The notes beneath the pieces were generated by a model that made no database searches, had not been told where the DNA came from, and saw only the letters and a list, made by a program, of their open reading frames with translations. From positions 186,001 through 250,000 of the forward strand of contig NW_026614210.1 in assembly GCF_026230105.1 (NCBI RefSeq): 64,000 nt of DNA, written 5' to 3'. This document shows positions 1-13,451 of this stretch, one piece after another. Positions within the stretch are counted from its first letter, which is position 1. The number at the start of each line of letters is the position of its first letter. The position numbers and the translations under genes are program-made. Source of the stretch: Diorhabda sublineata. Its lineage: Eukaryota > Arthropoda > Insecta > Coleoptera > Chrysomelidae.

Positions 1-1741
1 TATGGGTTTTATAGCCAATTTTTGAGTTCTTAAAGCTAATTTTTGGGTTTTTCTAACAATTTATTGGTTTATGTTGCTAATTTCTGAGTTTTTCTAGCTA
101 ATTTCTGAGTTTTTGTAGCTAATTTTTTAGTTTTTCTAGCTAATTTCTGAGGTTTTCTAGATAATTTTTGGGTTGTAATGCTAATTTTTGGGTTTTTATA
201 GCTAATTTATGAGTTTTATAGCTACTTTTTGAGTTTTTATAGCTAATTTTTGGGTTTTTCTAACAATTTTTGGGTTTTGTGACTAATTTCTGAGTTTTTC
301 TAGCTGACTGTTGGGTTTTTGAGGCTAATTTCTGAGTTTTTTATAGCTAATTTTCAGAGTTTTTCTAGCTATAAAAAATATTAAAACTCAAAGAATAGCT
401 ATAAAACCCAAAAATTAGCAAGAAGAATTCAAAAATTAGCTAGAAAAACTCAAAATTTAGCCATAAAATCCAAAAATTAGCTAGAAAAACCCAAACATTA
501 GCTATTAAAACCCAAAAATTGCTAGTAAACCCAAAAATTAGGTAGAATAACTCGAAAATTAGCCATAAAAACCCAAAAATTAGCCAGAAAAACTCAAAAA
601 TTAGCTAGAAAACCCAAAACTTAGAAAGAAAAACCCAAAAAATAAGCCATGGAAACCCAAAAATTAGCTAGAAAACTTAGACATTAATTAGAAAAACTCA
701 AGAATTAGCCATAAAAACCCAAAAATTGCTATAAAAACCCAAAAATTAGCTATAAAAACCCAAAAAGTACCTATAAAACCCAAAAATTTATGGGTTTCAT
801 AGCTAATCTTTGGAATTTTATAGCTAATTTTTGGGTTTTCATTACTAATTTTTGAGTTTTTCTAGCTAATGTTTGAGTTTTTCTAGCTAATAATTTAGTT
901 TTCTAGCTGTTTTTTGGGTTTTATAGCTAATTTTTGGGTTTTTATGGCTAATTTTTGAGTCTTCATTTCTAATTTTTGAGCTTTTTCAGCTGATTTCTGA
1001 GTTTTTCTAGCTAATTTTTGAGTTTCTTCAGCTAATTTATGGGTTTTATGGCTAATTTTTGGGTTTTTATTGCTAATTGTTGGGTTTTTTCAACTAATTT
1101 TTGAGCTTTATAGCTAATTTTCGAGTTCTTTTAGCTAATTTTCAGGTTTTTCTAGCTAATTTCTGAGTTTCTCTAGCTAATTTTCGGGTTTTATGGCTAA
1201 TTTTTGGGTTTTTATGGCTAATTTTTAGGTTTTCTAGCTAATTTTTGGGTTGTATAGCTAATTTTTGGGTTTTTATAGCTAATTCATGATTTTTATAGCT
1301 TTTGTTTGAGTTTTTATAGCTAATTTTTGGGTTTTTCTAACAATTTTTGGGTTTTATGGCTAATTTCTTGGTTTTTATGGATAATTTTTGGGTTTCTATG
1401 GCTAATTTTTGGGTTTTTCTAGCAAATTTTTGGGTTTTATAACTATTTTTTGAGTTTTTCTATCAATTTTTGAGTTTTGTTCAGAAAACTTGAACATTAG
1501 CTTGAAAAACTCAAAAATTTGCTATAAAAACCCAAAAATTTCTATAGAATCCAAAAATTTATGGGTTTCATAGCTAATCTTTGGAATTTTATGGTCAATT
1601 TTTGGGTTTTCATGGCTAATTTTTGAGTTTTTCTAGCTAATTTTTGAGTTTTTCTAGCTAATGTTTGAGTTTTCTAGCTAATTTTTGGGTTTTTATGGCT
1701 AATTTTTGGGTTTTTATGGCTGATTTTTGGGTTTTTATGGC
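1..1741 (+). repeat. Left copy of the 62.26 kb-spaced near-identical repeat
   Basis: This block reappears at 62260-64000 with a constant offset of 62259. By eye the only difference is t at 1502 against a at 63761. It is far more similar to that copy than to related blocks at about 41660-42480, 43980-44770 and 53110-53880, which carry an extra stretch with ttctctacctaatttatgag. Confidence 0.85.
371..790 (-). repeat. Inverted satellite A block
   Basis: The monomer reads as its complement (aacccaaaaattagct) here. The block is entered after tttttctagctataaaa and left at aaaaatttatgggtttca. It is the counterpart of 62629-63049 and related to 42051-42470. Confidence 0.9.
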
Positions 1742-2197
1742 TAATTTTTTGGTTTTTCTAGCTAATTTTTGGGTTTCATAGGTACTTTACGAGTTTCTAT
1801 AGCTAATTTTTGAGTTTTTCTAGCTGATTTTCGAGTTTTTCTACCTAATTCTCGAGTTTTTCCAGCTAATTGTTGGGTTTTATGGCTGAATTTTGAGTTT
1901 TTCTAGCTAATTTTCGAGCTTTTCTGGCTAATTTTTGGGTTTTGTGGCTAATATTTGGGTTTTGTGGCTAATATTTGGGTTTTTGTGGCTAATTTTTGGG
2001 TTTCTATAGCTAATTTTTGGGTTTCTATAGCTGATTTTTGGGTTTTTTAGCTATTTTTTGGGTTTTTTTAGCTAGTTTTTGGGTTTTATGGCTAATTGTT
2101 TAGTTTTTTCAACTAATTTTTGGGTTTTATAGCTGATTTTCGAGTTTTTTTCAGCTAATTTTTGAGTTTTACAGCTAATTTTCAGAGTTTTCCTAGC

Positions 2198-2412
2198 TAT
2201 AACAACTATAAAAACCCAAAAAATAGGTATAAAACCAAAAAATTAGCCAGTAAAACCCGAAAAATAAGCCATAAAAACCCAAAAATTAGCTAGAAAACTT
2301 AAACATTATCTAGAAAAACTCAAAAATTACGCATAAAAACTCAAAAATTGCTAGAAAAACCCAAAAATTAGCTATAAAAATTAAATAAATAGCTATAAAA
2401 TCAAAGAATCTA
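2198..2412 (-). repeat. Inverted satellite A block
   Basis: A/C-rich orientation of the 20-21 bp monomer. It is entered at ctagctataacaactataa and ends at the module caaagaatctatgggtttca. Related blocks occur at 42651-42961, 44951-45167 and 54051-54265. Confidence 0.88.
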
Positions 2413-2490
2413 TGGGTTTCATAGCTAATCTTTGGAATTTTATAGCTAATTATTGGGTTTTCATGACTAATTTTAGAGTTTATTCTAGCT

Positions 2491-2692
2491 ATAAAAACTC
2501 AAAGAATTGCTATAAAACCCAAAAATTAGCTAGAAAAACCCAAGTAATAAGCCATAAAAACCAAAAATTAGCTAGAAAACTTGAACATTAGCTAGAAGAA
2601 CTCAAAAATCAGCCATAAAAACCCAAAAATTGCTAGAAAAGCCCAAAATTTAGCTAGAAAACCTCAAAAAATAGCTATAGAACCCAAAAATT
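2491..2692 (-). repeat. Inverted satellite A block
   Basis: Reverse-oriented monomers between tattctagctataaaaact and the exit module atgggtttcatagctaatct. Related blocks lie at 45242-45450 and 54341-54547. Confidence 0.88.
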
Positions 2693-3410
2693 CATGGGTT
2701 TCATAGCTAATCTTTGGAATTTCATAGCTAATTTTTGGGTTTTTATGGCCAATTTTTGAGTTTTTATGGCCAATTTTCGAGTTTTTCTATCTAATTTTTG
2801 GGTTTTCTAGCTAATTTTTGAGTTTTTCTGGCTAATTTTTCGGTTTTTTCAGCTGATTTGTGGGTTTTATAGCTAATTTTTGGGTTTTTATGGCTAATTT
2901 TGGGTTTTATAGCTAATTTTTGGGTTTTTATGGCTAATTTCTGAGTTTTTATGGCTAATTTTCGAGTTCTTCTGGCTAGTTTTTGGGTTTTATGGCTAAT
3001 TTTTGGGTTTTTATGGCTAATTTCTGAGTTTTTCTAGCTAATTGTTGGGTTTTTTTGGCTAATTTCTGAGTTTTTATCGCTAATTTTCGAGTTTCTTGCT
3101 AATTTTTGGGTTTTTGAGCTAATTTCTCAGTTTTTATGGCTAATTTCCGAGGTTCTGGCTAATTTTTGGGTTTTTGTAGCTAATTTTTGGGTTTTTATGG
3201 CTAAACTTTGCGTTTTTGTGGCTAATTTTTGAGTTTTTATGGCGAATTTTTGAGTTTTTCCAGCTAATTTTTGGGTTTTTCTAGCTAATTTTTGGGTTTT
3301 ATAGCTATTTTTTGAGTTTTTATAGCTAATTTTTGGATTTTTCTAACAATTTCTGGGTTTTGTGACTAATTTCTGAGTTTTTCTAGCTAATTTCAGAGTT
3401 TATTCTAGCT

Positions 3411-3622
3411 ATAAAACCTATAAAATCTCATAGAATAGCTATAAAACCCAAAAATTAGCCGGGAAAACTCAAAAATTAGCCACAAAACTCATAAATCAGC
3501 TAGAAAAACTCAAAATTTAGCCATAAAATCCAAAAATTTGCTAAAAAAAACCAAAAAATAAGGTATAAAAACACAAAAATTGCTAGAAAACCTAAAAATA
3601 GCTATAAAACCCAAAAACTTAT
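3411..3622 (-). repeat. Inverted satellite A block
   Basis: Reverse-oriented monomers entered after tattctagctataaaacc. The exit is a variant, cttatgggtttcttagctga. Related blocks lie at 40432-40640, 51914-52123 and 61076-61288. Confidence 0.88.
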
Positions 3623-6600
3623 GGGTTTCTTAGCTGATTTTGGGTTTTTATGGCTAATTCTTGGGTTTTTGTGGCTAATTTTCGAGTTTTTATGGCTTTT
3701 ATAGCTAGATTTTGGGTTTTTATGGCTTATTATTGGGTTTTTTTGGGCAATTTTTGAGTTTTTATTCCTAATTTTTGAGCTTTTCTAGCTGATTTCTAAG
3801 TTTTTCTAGCTAATTTTTGGGTTTTTATGGCTTATTTTTGGGTTTTTATGGCTGATTTTTGGGTTTTTCTAGCTAATTTTTGGATTTTATAGGTATTTTA
3901 CGAGTTTCTATAGCTAATTTTTGAGTTTTTCTAGCTGATTGTTGGGTTTTTCTAGCAATTTTTGTGTTAATGTGGCTAATTTCCAAGTTTTTCCAGCTGA
4001 TTCTTGAGTTGTTTTAGCTAATGTTTGGGTTTTATGGCTAAATTTCGAGTTTTTCTAGCCAATTTATGGGTTTTGTGGCTAATTTTTGAGTTTTTATAGC
4101 TAGTTTCTGAGTTTTTCTAGCTAATTTTTGAGTTTCTCAAGCTAATTTTCGGATTTTATGGCTAATTTTTGGGTTTTTATGGCTGATTTTTGAGGTTTTC
4201 TGGCTAATTTTTGGGTTTTTATAGCTAATTTTTGGGTCTTATACCTATTTTTTGAGTTTTTAAAGCTAAATTCTATGTTTTTCTAACAATTTTTGGGTTT
4301 TGTGACTAATTTCTGTGTTTTTCCAGCTGATTGTTGGGTTTTTGTGGCTAATTTTTGTGTTCTATGGCTGATTTTTGGGTTTTTATGGCTAATTTTTGGG
4401 TTTTCTAGCAATTTTTGGGTTTTTGTGGCTAATTTTTGAGTTTTTATGGCCAATTTTTGAGTTTTTCTAGCTGATATGTGGGTTTTATAGCTAATTTTTG
4501 GGTTTTTATAGCTAATTTTTGGGATTTTGTGGCTAATTTTTGAGTTTTTATGGCTAATTTTTGAGTTTTTCCAGCTAATTTGAGGGTTTTATAGCTAATT
4601 TTTGGGTTTCTATGGCTAATTTCTGAGTTTTTATGGCTAATTTTCGAGTTCTTCTGGCTAGTTCTTGGGTTTTATGGCTAATTTTTGAGTTTTCATGGCT
4701 AATTTTCGAGTTTTTCTATCTAATTTTTGTGTTTTCTAGCTAATTTTTGAGTTTTTCTGTCTAATTTTTGGGCTTTCCTAGCTGATATGTGGGTTTTATA
4801 GCTAATTTTTGGGTTTTTATAGCTAATTTTTGGGATTTTGTGGCTAATTTTTGAGTTTTTCCAGCTAATTTGAGGGTTTTATAGCTAATTTTTGGGTTTC
4901 TATGGCTAATTTCTGAGTTTTTATGGCTAATTTTCGAGGTTCTGGCTGATTTTTGAGTTTTTGTAGCTAATTTTTGAGGTTTTATGAATAATTTTTGGGT
5001 TTTGTGGCTAATTTTTGAGATTTTATGGCTAATTTTTGAGTTTTTCCAGCTAATTTTTGGGTTTTTCTAGCTAATTTTTGGGTTTTCTAGCTAATTTTTG
5101 AGTTTTTCTGACTAATTTTTGGGTTTTTCTAGCTGATATGTGGGTTTTATGGCTAATTTTTTGGTTTTTATGGCTAATTCTTGGGTTTTTATGTCTAATT
5201 TTTGAGTTTTTGTGGCTAATTTCTGAGTTTTTCTAGCTAATTGTTGGGTTTTTGGCTAATTTCTGAGTTTTTATGAGTATAAAAACCCGAAAAATATCTA
5301 TAGAACCCAAAAATTTATGGGTTTCATAGCTAATCTTTGGAATTTTATAGCCAGTTTTTATGGTTAATTTTTGGGTTTTTCTAGCTAATTTTTGAGTTTT
5401 ATAGGTATTTTACGAGTTTCTATAGCTAATTTTTGAGTTTTTCTAGCTGATGGTTGGGTTTTTGTGGCTAATTTCTGAGTTTTTTTAGCTGATTTTCGAG
5501 TTTTTCTAGGTAATATTCTCGAGTTTTTCCAGCTAATTGTTGGGTTTTGTGTTTAATTTTTGGGTTTTTGTGGCTAATTTTTGAATTTCTCCAGCTAATT
5601 TTCGGGTATTATGGTTAATGTTTGGGTTTTCATCGCTAATTTTTGAGTTTTTCAAGTTAAATTTTGGGTTGTGTAGCCAATTTTTTGGTTTTTATAGCTA
5701 ACTTCTGGGTTTTTCTAACAATTTTTGGGTTTTTGTGTTCAATGTCTGGGTTTTTCTAGCTAATTTTTGAGTTTTTCTGACTAATTTTTGGGTTTCTCTA
5801 GCTGATATGTGGGTTTTATGGCTACTTTTTTGGTTTTTATGGCTAATTCTTGGGTTTTTATGTCTAATTTTTGAGTTTTTGTGGCTAATTTTCGAGTTTT
5901 TATGGCTAATTTTTGAGTTTTTGTGGCTAATTTTTGGGTTTTTATGGCTAGTTTTTGGGTTTTATGGCTAATTTTTAGCTTTTCATGGCTAATTTTCGGG
6001 TTTTGTGGCTAATTTCTAAGTTTTTCCATCTGATTTTTGGGTTTTTTTTGGCCAATTTCTGAGTTTTTATGGCTAAATTTCGAGGTTCTGGCTGATTTTT
6101 GGATTTTTGAGCTAATTTTTGAGTTTTTATGGCTAATTTTCGAGGTTCTGGCTAATTTTTGGGTTTTTGTAGCTAATTTTTTGGGTTTTATGAATAATTT
6201 TTGGGTTTTTGTGGCTAATTTTTGATTTTTTATGGCTAGTTTTTGAGTTTGTCGAGCTAACTTTTGGGTTTTATAGCTGATTTTCGAGTTTTTCTAGCTA
6301 ATTTTTGGGTTTTATAGCTAATGTTTGGGTTTCTCCCACAATTTTTGGGTTTTGTGGCGAATTCCTGAGTTTTTCTGGCTAATTTTTGGGTTTTTATGGC
6401 TAATTTCTGGGTTTTTTAAGCTAATCCTTTATTTTCCTAGCAATTTGTGGGTTAATGTGGCTAATTTCCAAGTTTTTCCAGCTGATTCTTGAGTTTTTGT
6501 AGCTAATGTTTGTGTTTTATGGCTAAATTTCGAGTTTTTCTAGCCAATTTATGGGTTTTGTGGCTAATTTTTGAGTTTTTATAGCTAGTTTCTGAGTTTT

Positions 6601-8650
6601 TCTAGCTAATATTTGAGTTTCTCAAGCTAATTTTTGGATTTTATGGCTAATTTTTTTGGTTTTTATGGCTGATTTTTGAGGTTTTCTGGCTAATTTTTGG
6701 GTTTTTATAGCTAATTTTTGAGTTTTATATCTATTTTTTGAGTTTTTATAGCTGAATTCTGGGTTTTTCTAACAATTTTTGGGTTTTGTGACTAATTTCT
6801 GTGTTTTTCCAGCTGATTGTTGGGTTTTTGTGGCTAATTTTTGTGTTTTATGGCGGATTTTTGGGTTTTTATGGCTAATTTTTGAATTTTCTAGCAATTT
6901 TTGGGTTTTTGTGGCTAATTTTTGAGTTTTTATGGCCAATTTTCGAGTTTTTCTATCTAATTTTTGTGTTTTCTAGCTAATTTTTGAGTTTTTCTGGCTA
7001 ATTTTTGGGTTTTCCTAGCTGATATGTGGGTTTTATAGCTAATTTTTGGGTTTTTATAGCTAATTTTTGGGATTTTGTGGCTAATTTTTGAGTTTTTCCA
7101 GCTAATTTGAGGGTTTTATAGCTAATTTTTGGGTTTCTATGGCTAATTTCTGAGTTTTTATGGCTAATTTTCGAGGTTCTGGCTGATTTTTGAGTTTTTG
7201 TAGCTAATTTTTGAGGTTTTATGAATAATTTTTGGGTTTTGTGGCTAATTTTTGAGATTTTATGGCTAATTTTTGAGTTTTTCCAGCTAATTTTTGGGTT
7301 TTTCTAGCTAATTTTTGGATTTTCTAGCTAATTTTTGAGTTTTTCTGACTAATTTTTGGGTTTTTCTAGCTGATATGTGGGTTTTATGGCTAATTTTTGA
7401 GTTTTTGTGGCTAATTTTTGGGTTTTTATGGCTAGTTTTTGGGTTTTATGGCTAATTTTTAGCTTTTCATGGCTAATTTTCGGGTTTTGTGGCTAATTTC
7501 TGAGTTTTTCCATCTGACTTTTGGGTTTTTTTGGCCAATTTCTGAGTTTTTATGGCTAAATTTCGAGGTTCTGGCTGATTTTTGGATTTTTGAGCTAATT
7601 TTTGAGTTTTTATGGCTAATTTTCGAGGTTCTGGCTGATTTTTGAGTTTTTGTAGCTAGTTTTTGGGTTTTATGAATAATTTTTGGGTTTTTGTGGCTAA
7701 TTTTTGAGTTTTTATGGCTAGTTTTTGAATTTTTCCAGCTAATTTTTGAGTTTTTCTATCTAATTTTTGGGTTTTCCCAGCTAATTTTAGGATTTTATAG
7801 CTAATTTTTGGGTTTTTATGGCTAATTTCTGAGTTTTTATGGTTAATTTTCGAGTTCTTCTGGCTAGTTTTTGGGTTTTATGGCTAATTTGTGGGTTTTT
7901 ATGGCTAATTTTTGGGTTTTGTGGCTAATTTCTGAGTTTTTCTAGCTAATTGTTGGGTTTTTTTGGCTAATTTCTGAGTTTCCATGGCTATTTTTTGAGG
8001 TTCTGGCTAATTTCTGGGTTTTATGGCTAATTTTAGGGTTCTGATGGCAAAGTTCTGGGTTTTCATGGCTAGTTTTTGGATTTTTTTGAATAATTTTCGA
8101 GTTTTTATGGCTAATTTTTGAGTTTTTATGGCTAATTTTCGAGTGCTGGATAATTTTTGGGTTTCATGGCTAATTTTTGGGTTTTTGTGGCTGATTTTTG
8201 TGTTTTCATGGCTAATTTTTGGGGTTTTGTGGCTAATTCTTGAGCTTTTATGGCTGATTTTTGAGTTTTTCCAGCTAATTTGAGGGTTTTGTAGCTAATT
8301 TTTGGGTTTTTATGGCTAATTTCCGAGTTTTTCTGGCTAATTTTTGGGTTTTTATGGCTAATTTCTGGGTTTTTTAAGCTAATTTATGGGTTTTGTGGCT
8401 AATTTTTGAGTTTTTCTAGCTAGTTTCTGAGTTTTTTTAGCTAATTTTAGAGTTTCTCCAGCTAATTTTCGGGTTTTATGGCTAATTTTTGGGTTTTTAT
8501 GGCTAATTTTTGAGGTTTTCTAGATAATTTTTGGGTTTTTATAACTAATTATTGGGTTTTATAGCTACTTTTTGAGTCTTTAAAGCTAAATTCTGGGTTT
8601 TTAACAATTTTTGGGTTTGGTGACTAAATTCTTTGTTTTTCCAGCTCATT

Positions 8651-9320
8651 GTCGAGTTCTTCTGGCTAGTTTTTAGGATATATGGCTAGTTTTTGGGATT
8701 TATGGCTAATTTCTGGGTTTTGTGGCTAATTTTTAGGTTTCATAGCTATTTTTTTGAGTTTTTATTGCTAATTTTTCAATTTTTCTAACGATTTTTGAGT
8801 TTTGTGACTAAGTTCTGAGTTTTTCTAGCTAATTTTAGAGTTTTTCTAGCTATAAAAACTATAAAAACTCAAAGAATAGCTATAAAACTCAAAAATTAGC
8901 TGGAAAAACTCAAAAGTTAGCCACAAAACTCATGAATTAGCTAGAAAAACTCAAAATTTAGCCATAAAATCCAAAAATTTGCTAAAAAAAACCAAAAAAT
9001 AAGGTATAAAAACACAAAAATTGCTAGAAAACTTAAAAATTAGGTAGAAATACTCAAAAAATAGCCATTAAAACCCAAAAATAAGCCATGTAAATCCAAA
9101 AATTAGCTAGAAATCTCAAACATTAGCTAGAAAAACTCAAAAATTAGCAATAAAAACCCAAAAATTGCTGGAAAACCCAAAAATTAGCTAGAAAAACTCA
9201 GAAAATAGCTATAAAACATAAAAATTAGCTAAAAAACTCAAAAATTTGCCATAAAAACTTAAAAATTAGCCAGAAGAACTCGAAAATAAGCCAGAAGAAC
9301 TCGAAAATTAGCTATAGATA
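8651..9320. repeat. Duplicated satellite A segment, copy a
   Basis: This segment carries rare marker words (gctagtttttaggatata, then a long inverted block ending agctatagatattttttgag). The same markers recur in the same order at 12781-13451, about 4130 bp downstream. The two differ by few substitutions and a 1 bp indel. Confidence 0.8.
8851..9314 (-). repeat. Inverted satellite A block (long)
   Basis: At about 465 bp this is among the longest reverse-oriented runs. It is entered after gagtttttctagctataaaa, so gagttttt and aaaaactc flank the switch as a near-palindrome. It leaves through agctatagatatttttt rather than the usual exit module. Confidence 0.9.
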
Positions 9321-11637
9321 TTTTTTGAGTTTTTATATATAATTTTCGAGTTTTTCTCACAATTTTTGGGTTTTTGTGGCTAATTTTTGAGAGAATTAGC
9401 TGGAAAACTTAAACATTAGCTAGAAAAACTCAAAAATTAGCTATAAAAACTCAAAAAATATCTATAGAACCCAAAAATTTATGGGTTTCATAGCTAATCT
9501 TTGGAATTTTATAGTCAATTTTTGGGTTTTCATGTCTAATTTCTGAGTTTTTCTAGCTTTATTTTGGGTTGTATAGCTAGTTTATGGGTTTTTATAGCTA
9601 ATTTTCGAGTTTTTCTAACAATTTTTGGGTTTTTGTGGTTAATTTTTGTGTGAATTAGCTAGAAAACTTAGACATTAGCTAGAAAAACTCAAAAATTAGC
9701 TATAAAAACCCGAAAAATATCTATAGAACCCAAAAATTTATGGGTTTCATAGCTAATCTTTGGAATTTTATAGCCAATTTTGGGTTTTCATGGCTAATTT
9801 TTGAGTTTTTCTAGCTAATGTTTGAGTTTTCTAGCTAATTTTTGGGTTTTTATGGCTCATTTTTGGGTTTTTATGGCTAATTTTTGGGTTTTTATGGCTA
9901 ATTTTTGGGTTTTTATTGCTAATTTTTGAGTTTTTCTAGCTAATTTTTGGGTTTTATAGGTATTTTAAGAGTTTCTATAACTAATTTTTGAGTTTTTCTA
10001 GCTGATTGTTGGGTTTTTGTGGCTAATTTCTGAGTTTTTTTAGCTGATTTTCGAGTTTTCCTAGCTAATTCTCGAGTTTTTCCAGCTAATTGTTGGGTTT
10101 TATGGCTAAATTTTGAGTTTTTCTAGCTAATTTCGAGTTTTTCTGGCTAATTTTTGGGTTTTGTGTTTAATTTTTGGGTTTTTGTGGCTAATTATTGGGT
10201 TTCTTTAGCTAATTTTTGGGTTTTTTCGGCTAAATTTTGGGTTTTTGTGACTAATTTTTGAGTTTCTCTAGCTAATTTTCGGGTATTATGGCTAATTTTT
10301 GGGTTTTCATCGCTAATTTTTGAGTTTTTCAAGTTAAATTTTGGGTTGTATAGCTAATTTTTTGGTTTTTATAGCTAACTTTTGGGTTTTTCTAACAATT
10401 TTTGGGTTTTTGTGTTTAATGACTGGGTTTTTCTAGCTAATTCTCGAGTTTTTCTGGCTAATTTTTGGGTTTCATGACTAATTGTTCGTTTTTATGGCTA
10501 ATTTTTGAATTTTTATGGCTAATTTCTGAGATTTTCCAGCTGATTTGTGGGTTTTATAGCTAATTTTAAGGTTTTTATGGCTAATTTTTGGGTTTTTATT
10601 GCTAATTGTTGAGTTTTTTCAACTAATTTTTGGGTTTAATAGCTAATTTTGCGAGTTTTTCTAGCTAATTTTTAGGTTTTATAGCTATTTTTTGAGTTTT
10701 AGTTAGCTAAATTCTGGGTTTTTCTAACAATTTTTGGGTTTTGTGACTAATGTCTGTATTTTTCTAGCTGATTGTTGAGTTTTTGTGGCTAATTTTTGGG
10801 TTTTATGGCTAATTTTTTGGTTTTTATGACTAATTTTTGGGTTTTGTGGCTAATTTCTGAGTTTTTCCAGCAAATTGTTGGGTTTTGTTGCTAATTTCCG
10901 AGTTTTTCTAGCTAATTTTCTAGTTTTTCTGGCTAACTCTTGGATTTTATGACTTATTTTTTGGTTTTTATAGCTGATTTGTGGATTTTTAAGGCTAATT
11001 TTTGAGTTTTTGTGGCTAATTTTTGAGTTTTCATGGCTGATTGGTGAGTTTTTCTAGCTAATTTGTGGGTTTTATAGCTAATTTTTGAGTTTTTGTGGCT
11101 AATTTTCCAGTTTTTATGGCTAATTTCTGTGTTTTTCCATCTGATTTCTTAGTTTTTCTAACCAATTTTGGAGTTTCTCTGGCTAATTTTTGGGTTTTAT
11201 GGCTAATTTTTGGGTTTTATGGCTAATTTTTGGGTTTCTGTGGCTAATTTTCGAGTTTTTATGGTTAGTTTTTGAGTTATTCTAGCTAATTTTCGGGTTT
11301 TATGACTGATTGTTGAGTTTTTCTAGTTAATTTTTAAGATTTATAGCTAATTTTTGGGTTCCTGTGGCTAATTTTTGAGTTTTTATGGATAGTTTTTGAG
11401 TTTTTCTAGCTAATTTTTTTGATTTTTTAGCTAATTTGTGGGTTTTTCTAGCTAGTTTTTGGATTTTTTGGCTAATTGTTGAGTTTTTCCAACTAATTTA
11501 CGGGTTCTATAGCTAATTTTCGAGTTCTTTTAGCTAATTTTTGGGTTTTATAGCTAATTTTTGGGTTTTTCTATCAATTTATTGGTTTTTGTGGCTAATT
11601 TTTGAGTTTTTCTAGCTAATTTTCATAGTTTTCCTAG

Positions 11638-11850
11638 TTATAAAAACTATAAAAACCCAAAAAATAGCTATAAATCCCAAAAATTAGTTAGAAAAACCCA
11701 AAAAATAAGCCATAAAAACCCAAAAATCAGCTAGAAAACTTAAACATTAGCTAGAAGAACTCAAAAATTAGCCATAAAAATCCAAAAATTGCTAGAAAAA
11801 CCCAAAAATTAGCTATAAATCCTCAAAAAATAGCTATAAAACCCAAAAAT
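11638..11850 (-). repeat. Inverted satellite A block
   Basis: Reverse-oriented monomers entered after ttttcctagttataaaaact and left at aaaaattcatgggtttcatg. Confidence 0.88.
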
Positions 11851-12780
11851 TCATGGGTTTCATGGCTAATCTTTGGAATTTCATAGCTAATTTTTGGGTT
11901 TTCATGGCTAATTTTCGAGTTTTTCTAGCTAATTTCTGAGTTTTTCTAGCTAATGTTTAAGTTTCCCGGCTGATTTTTGGGTTTTTATGGCTGATTTTTG
12001 AGTTTTTATGGCCAATTTTCGAGTTTTTCTATCTAATTTTTGGGTTTCCTAGCTAATTTTTGAGTTTTTCTGTCTAATTTTTGAGTTTTTCTAGCTGATT
12101 TGTGGGTTTGATAGCTAATTTTTGGGTTTTTATAGCTCATTTTTCGGTTTTTATGGCTAATTTCGGAGTTTTTATGGTTAATTTTCGAGTTCTGCCTAGT
12201 TTTTGGGTTTTGTGGTGAATTTTTGGGTTTTTATGGCTAATTTTTGCGTTTTGTGGCTAATTTCTAAGTTTTTCTAGCTAATTGTTAAGTTTTTTGGCTA
12301 ATTTATGAGTTTTTCCAGCTGATTTGTGGGTTTTATAGCTAATTTTAAGGTTTTTATGGCTAATTTTTGGGTTTTTATTGCTAATTGTTGAGTTTTTTTA
12401 ACTAATTTTTGGGTTGTATAGCTAATTTTCGAGTTTTTCTAGCCAATTTTCAGGTTTTATAGCTATTTTTTGAGTTTTAGTTAGCTAAATTCTGGGTTTT
12501 TCTAACAATTTTTGGGTTTTGTGACTAATGTCTGTGTTTTTCTAGCTGATTGTTGAGTTTTTGTGGCTAATTTTTGGGTTTTATGGCTAATTTTTTGGTT
12601 TTTATGACTAATTTTTTGGGTTTTGTGGCTAATTTTTGAGTTTTCATGGCTCATTGGTGAGTTTTTCTAGCTAATTTTTGGGTTTTCATGGCTAATTTTC
12701 GAGTTTTTCTAGCTAATTTCTGAGTTTTTCTAGCTAATGTTCAAGTTTCCCGGCTGATTTTTGGGTTTTTATGGCTAATT

Positions 12781-13451
12781 TTCGAGTTCTTCTGGCTAGT
12801 TTTTAGGATATATGGCTAGTTTTTGGGATTTATGGCTAATTTCTGGGTTTTGTGGCTAATTTTTAGGTTTCATAGCTATTTTTTTGAGTTTTTATTGCTA
12901 ATTTTTGAATTTTTCTAACGATTTTTGAGTTTTGTGACTAAGTTCTGATTTTTTCTAGCTAATTTTAGAGTTTTTCTAGCTATAAAAACTATAAAAACTC
13001 AAAGAATAGCTATAAAACTCAAAAATTAGCTGGAAAAACTCAAAAGTCAGCCACAAAACTCATGAATTAGCTAGAAAAACTCAAAATTTAGCCATAAAAT
13101 CCAAAAATTTGCTAAAAAAAACCAAAAAATAAGGTATAAAAACACAAAAATTGCTAGAAAACTTAAAAATTAGGTAGAAATACTCAAAAAATAGCCATTA
13201 AAACCCAAAATTAAGCCATGTAAATCCAAAAATTAGCTAGAAATCTCAAACATTAGCTAGAAAAACTCAACAATTAGCAATAAAAACCCAAAAATTGCTG
13301 GAAAAACCCAAAAATTAGCTAGAAAAACTCAGAAAATAGCTATAAAACATGAAAATTAGCTAAAAAACTCAAAAATTTGCCATAAAAACTTAAAAATTAG
13401 CCAGAAGAACTCGAAAATAAGCCAGAAGAACTCGAAAATTAGCTATAGATA
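12781..13451. repeat. Duplicated satellite A segment, copy b
   Basis: Second copy of 8651-9320, with the same gctagtttttaggatata marker at 12795 and the same long inverted block. Beyond 13451 the similarity switches to 9600-9930 (offset about 3870), a mosaic expected from unequal exchange. Confidence 0.8.
12981..13447 (-). repeat. Inverted satellite A block (long)
   Basis: Reverse-oriented monomers, the duplicate of 8851-9314, with the same entry and exit words. Confidence 0.9.

Noticed and set aside
6037..6225. Hydrophobic F/W-rich frame in satellite A (also 18673-18921)
   Set aside because: It is the 21 bp monomer translated as a seven-residue period; membrane-like composition follows from T-rich codons.
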